DNA from: a virus
Strand: one strand, 5' to 3'
DNA length: 22,709 nt
IMG/VR virus record: IMGVR_UViG_3300003410_000039
Coordinates: 3,300 to 26,008 of that record
A program made the position numbers and the translations under genes. Numbering within the stretch: the stretch's first letter is position 1; each line of letters begins with the position of its first letter. This document shows positions 21,051 to 22,709 of the stretch, in pieces. The notes beneath the pieces are model-generated. The model was not told the DNA's origin. It was given only the letters and a program-made list of their open reading frames with translations, and searched no databases.

Positions 21051-21262
21051 TGGAAGCAGAAACACAGCGTTTGTTAAGCCTCGCCTTGTATTATGTCGAA
21101 GCGTCTTTGAAAGACATGCAGTACAAATCGTCTGGTGAAGATATTGTAAGTTTCAATATGGACACCAACGGTACGCCTTGTTTTGACTCTAAGGAAGAGT
21201 TGTCTGAATACTTGGACACCATGCGGGATTACGTCAACGAACTGAAGGGAGTTGTGAAATGA
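21050..21262 (+). CDS. Small acidic helical protein
   Basis: I take the ATG at 21050, which overlaps the previous stop (TAATG); a longer reading from 20951 would lie wholly inside the previous gene. The 70 residues run from MEAETQRLLSLALYYVEASL through a segment with SFNMDTNGTPCFDSKEEL to LDTMRDYVNELKGVV. No family recognised. Confidence 0.58.
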   Translation: MEAETQRLLSLALYYVEASLKDMQYKSSGEDIVSFNMDTNGTPCFDSKEELSEYLDTMRDYVNELKGVVK

Positions 21263-21435
21263 AAAAGCAATATCGCGTTCGCGTCACAACCTACTTTCCA
21301 AGCTTTGTTGTGGAAGCCGACAACGAAGAACAGGCAAAAGAATTAGCCTACATCATGCCTTGGCCGCACGCCGATGCGTGCAGTTTCTTTGAAGTCGAAG
21401 AAGATAAGGAGGACGACGATGACAATAATGACTGA
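21259..21435 (+). CDS. 58-aa protein with extremely acidic tail
   Basis: Begins at ATG 21259, overlapping the previous stop by 4 bases. Reads MKKQYRVRVTTYFPSFVVEA then a helix (NEEQAKELAYIM) and ends FFEVEEDKEDDDDNND. A beta-alpha-beta layout with a Glu/Asp tail is suggested. The tail is encoded over the next gene's AAGGAGG ribosome-binding site and start, so its acidity may partly be a by-product of that overlap. No family is recognised. Confidence 0.55.
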   Translation: MKKQYRVRVTTYFPSFVVEADNEEQAKELAYIMPWPHADACSFFEVEEDKEDDDDNND

Positions 21436-21697
21436 TCTCGAGCGCGTTGAACTGAAACAACTCCGTCTGCAAACCAAAGCCTTGCGGGAAGAAATTGCAG
21501 AATTGAAAGAACGTCTCGGAGCCATGCAAGCGCCGGTGACGGTTCAAGAGTTGATGGAAGCAATGGCATCCGTCGTGGACGACGACATGCCAGTGTATGT
21601 CTACGACCTAACGACCGAGGAAAGCTATCCGCTGATCATGGTTGATCCGACAATTAGCGACCGGATCGACCTCAACTTCCGGTCAGAACAGGTATAA
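21419..21697 (+). CDS. Coiled-coil small protein
   Basis: The ATG at 21419 is preferred: AAGGAGG ends 6 bases before it. An upstream reading from 21374 would overlap the neighbour more, and an ATG at 21428 is also possible. The 92 residues start with a leucine heptad coiled coil (LERVELKQLRLQTKALREEI, continuing to LKERL) and then an acidic domain with DDDMPVYVYDLTTEESYPLI. Unknown function; dimerisation through the coil is likely. Confidence 0.62.
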   Translation: MTIMTDLERVELKQLRLQTKALREEIAELKERLGAMQAPVTVQELMEAMASVVDDDMPVYVYDLTTEESYPLIMVDPTISDRIDLNFRSEQV

Positions 21698-21704
21698 TAA
21701 GGAC

Positions 21705-22076
21705 ATGGAAAAACGACCCACTATCGAAAGGGACTACGCCGGTTTGTTGACCGGCCAGTCCTGCTACGACTTCTGCCTCTTTGTTTCCGAAGACTATGAG
21801 ATGAAAGGCGAGCATGAACTCGCACTCGACTGGCTCGCCGAAGCCAATCTCTACAAAATGGAACTCGAACTGGGTATGAAGTCCCACAATCTAAACCCCA
21901 TGATCGAAGAAGAAATGGCCAAGGATCACGATGCGTGGCTCACGGTCACCGTCTCTTGGCAAGATCGACTCAAGCAATGGGAGATAGATCAAGAGGCTTC
22001 TTACAAGAAGAAATTGGAACGGCAGATGGAACGCGCAAAATCGGCAAAATGTGAGGAATCACAGAAAGCGGCGTAA
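21705..22076 (+). CDS. Helical 124-aa protein, unknown function
   Basis: ATG 21705 is chosen over a TTG at 21642. The protein has CYDFCLFVSEDYEMKGEHEL near the N-terminus, a tetratricopeptide-like helix pair (ALDWLAEANLYKMELELGM) and a charged helix (YKKKLERQMERAKSA) at the end. No family is recognised. AAGGA lies only one base before the ATG, which is too close for a normal site. A perfect TATAAT at 21693-21698 would place a transcript start on the ATG, but no -35 box is seen. A terminator follows 26 bases after its stop. Confidence 0.6.
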   Translation: MEKRPTIERDYAGLLTGQSCYDFCLFVSEDYEMKGEHELALDWLAEANLYKMELELGMKSHNLNPMIEEEMAKDHDAWLTVTVSWQDRLKQWEIDQEASYKKKLERQMERAKSAKCEESQKAA

Positions 22077-22313
22077 CTTTTACAGATTGTGTAACAACGG
22101 GAAAAGCTCCGGAGTCCACGGCTCACGGGGCTTTCTTGTTTTTGGTTACAAAAATTACATGTTACTTATATGGCTCAGAAATTATAAAAATATTTTTTTG
22201 AAAAAATGGCCGTAACCGGTGTAACCGTGTAACCAAATCGCTCTATCCTATATGTAGCAAGACTTTCAGAGGTTACATAAACTGTTACACCATGTAACTA
22301 CAAATATGTAACC
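22073..22313 (+). repeat. Cluster of eleven GTAAC motifs (iteron-like)
   Basis: GTAAC occurs at 22073, 22091, 22212, 22221, 22229, 22294 and 22308, and its complement GTTAC at 22145, 22161, 22272 and 22284. Eight of the eleven extend to TGTAAC, six of those or near them to GTAACC. Spacing is often 8-14 bases. One pair forms a perfect palindrome, GTTACA-CCA-TGTAAC (22284-22298). Nearby A/T-rich DNA (about 22166-22207) could melt. This is the layout of iterons at an origin or an operator cluster. The first copy overlaps the end of the upstream gene; the rest are non-coding. Confidence 0.8.
22103..22143 (+). terminator. Probable Rho-independent terminator
   Basis: AAAGCTCC (22103-22110) pairs with GGGGCTTT (22127-22134; one G-U) around a 16-base loop, followed by CTTG and five Ts (22139-22143). 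It ends the second small-gene cluster. The U-tract is interrupted, so strength is moderate. Confidence 0.65.
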
Positions 22314-22377
22314 AACAAATGAATAAATCAAAAGTGCGTTAGGCGGGGGGAGATGCAAAAAATATTTCTTTTGAATT

Positions 22378-22406
22378 TTGCTCTATATAAGAAAGAAGGC
22401 TATATT
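22378..22406 (+). promoter_or_regulatory. Candidate promoter for terminase
   Basis: TTGCTC (22378-22383), 17 bases, then TATATT (22401-22406). The -35 is weak; the region is A/T-rich, so chance matches are likely. A start near 22413 would leave a leader of about 30 bases. Confidence 0.35.
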
Positions 22407-22443
22407 TTAACTCTGATACGACTATTTACTGTTCGGAGGGGCA

Positions 22444-22709
22444 ATGCCTAGAATTAAGAGAGATCCAGTGGCTAACAAGGCTGAACTGGATAAGTTGAGA
22501 CAACGAAAGCTCACGCGGAAGCAAGAACTGTTTGTGAAAGAACTGGTCAGCAATGACGGCCAGATCACTATGCGTGAAGCGGCGATCAATGCCGGCTACC
22601 CTCCGGCAAGCGCACATGTTCGAGCGCATGAAATGACTAACCCGCAATTTTGTCCGCATGTTGTAGCGGCAATTAAAGAATATCGGGATGAACTGGACGT
22701 TAAGTACGG
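22444..22709 (+). CDS. Terminase small subunit (3' partial)
   Basis: The frame is open to the right edge; 88 codons are visible. It reads MPRIKRDPVANKAELDKLRQ then LTRKQELFVKELVSNDGQ, MREAAINAGYPPASAHVRAH, and NPQFCPHVVAAIKEYRDELD. The order LT-x-KQ-x-xFV, AA-x-xAGY and NP-x-x-x-PHV is the pattern of the terminase small subunit, whose helix-turn-helix recognises phage DNA for packaging and hands it to the large subunit. GGAGGGG lies just before the ATG. A terminase large subunit should follow outside the window. The large non-coding region upstream might contain the packaging start site. Confidence 0.82.
   Translation, partial: MPRIKRDPVANKAELDKLRQRKLTRKQELFVKELVSNDGQITMREAAINAGYPPASAHVRAHEMTNPQFCPHVVAAIKEYRDELDVKY

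Larger units (their letters stand above)
22077..22443. other. 367-bp non-coding control region before terminase
   Basis: No gene is visible here on either strand. The stretch holds, in order, a terminator, the GTAAC cluster, an A/T-rich tract near 22166-22207 with runs of T and A, a G6 run at 22345-22350, a candidate promoter and the ribosome-binding site GGAGGGG (22435-22441) of the terminase gene. It is the longest non-coding gap in a window that is otherwise packed. Confidence 0.8.

Noticed and set aside
21693-21698. Perfect TATAAT as a promoter for a leaderless mRNA at 21705
   Set aside because: No -35 element at the right distance; the hexamer lies at the end of a coding region and may be chance.

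Overview
This window is part of a tailed double-stranded DNA phage genome, most likely from an uncultured marine lineage. No host-type genes, rRNA or tRNA are visible. Coding density is very high and neighbouring genes mostly overlap by 1-4 bases. The right end enters a terminase small-subunit gene, which normally opens a phage packaging/morphogenesis module, and the left end lies inside a late virion module, so the window probably runs from late virion genes through replication back to packaging. The marine assignment is inferred from the leucine-type family A DNA polymerase and the style of the virion proteins. Host and virion morphology cannot be read from the sequence; a 1357-residue internal-type virion protein and no complete tape-measure gene would fit a podovirus.

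Layout. (1) Positions 1-9751, plus strand: six genes in the late virion module, comprising the end of a protein with a tape-measure-like C-terminus, an Ala/Gln-rich protein, an acidic Met-rich protein with one EF-hand/dockerin-like loop, a 759-aa protein with four 33-residue repeats, a 1357-aa probable internal virion protein, a HlyC/RtxC-type lysine acyltransferase homologue, and a polyglycine protein. (2) Positions 9732-11186, minus strand: a SNF2-like helicase, the only convincing minus-strand gene. It diverges from the replication operon at an 89-bp spacer holding two overlapping, opposed sigma70-like promoters. (3) Positions 11276-19233, plus strand: the replication operon, with an early conserved protein, a candidate ssDNA-binding protein, an internal terminator, an archaeo-eukaryotic-type primase, small HTH and other proteins, a UvrD-like helicase, a DUF6378-like protein and PolA, ending at a strong terminator. 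(4) Positions 19326-20717: a separate promoter and a cluster of small accessory genes (ribbon-helix-helix regulator, a 31-aa membrane peptide, a 43-aa basic peptide, a zinc ribbon, a secreted Cys protein), ending at a terminator that may belong to a small RNA. (5) Positions 20729-22143: a second small-gene cluster and terminator. (6) Positions 22077-22443: a 367-bp non-coding region with eleven GTAAC motifs on both strands and an A/T-rich tract, a candidate origin or control region. (7) Positions 22444 to the end: terminase small subunit, cut off by the window.

How it fits together. PolA (3'-5' exonuclease plus polymerase), the primase, the ssDNA-binding candidate and two helicases could form a small replisome, but no DnaB- or T7 gp4-type replicative helicase is visible. 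The most notable points are the acyltransferase homologue among virion genes, the GTAAC cluster, and a promoter-hairpin-terminator unit whose RNA would be complementary to the ribosome-binding site of the next gene. Functions for most small proteins remain unknown, and every regulatory call is by eye.
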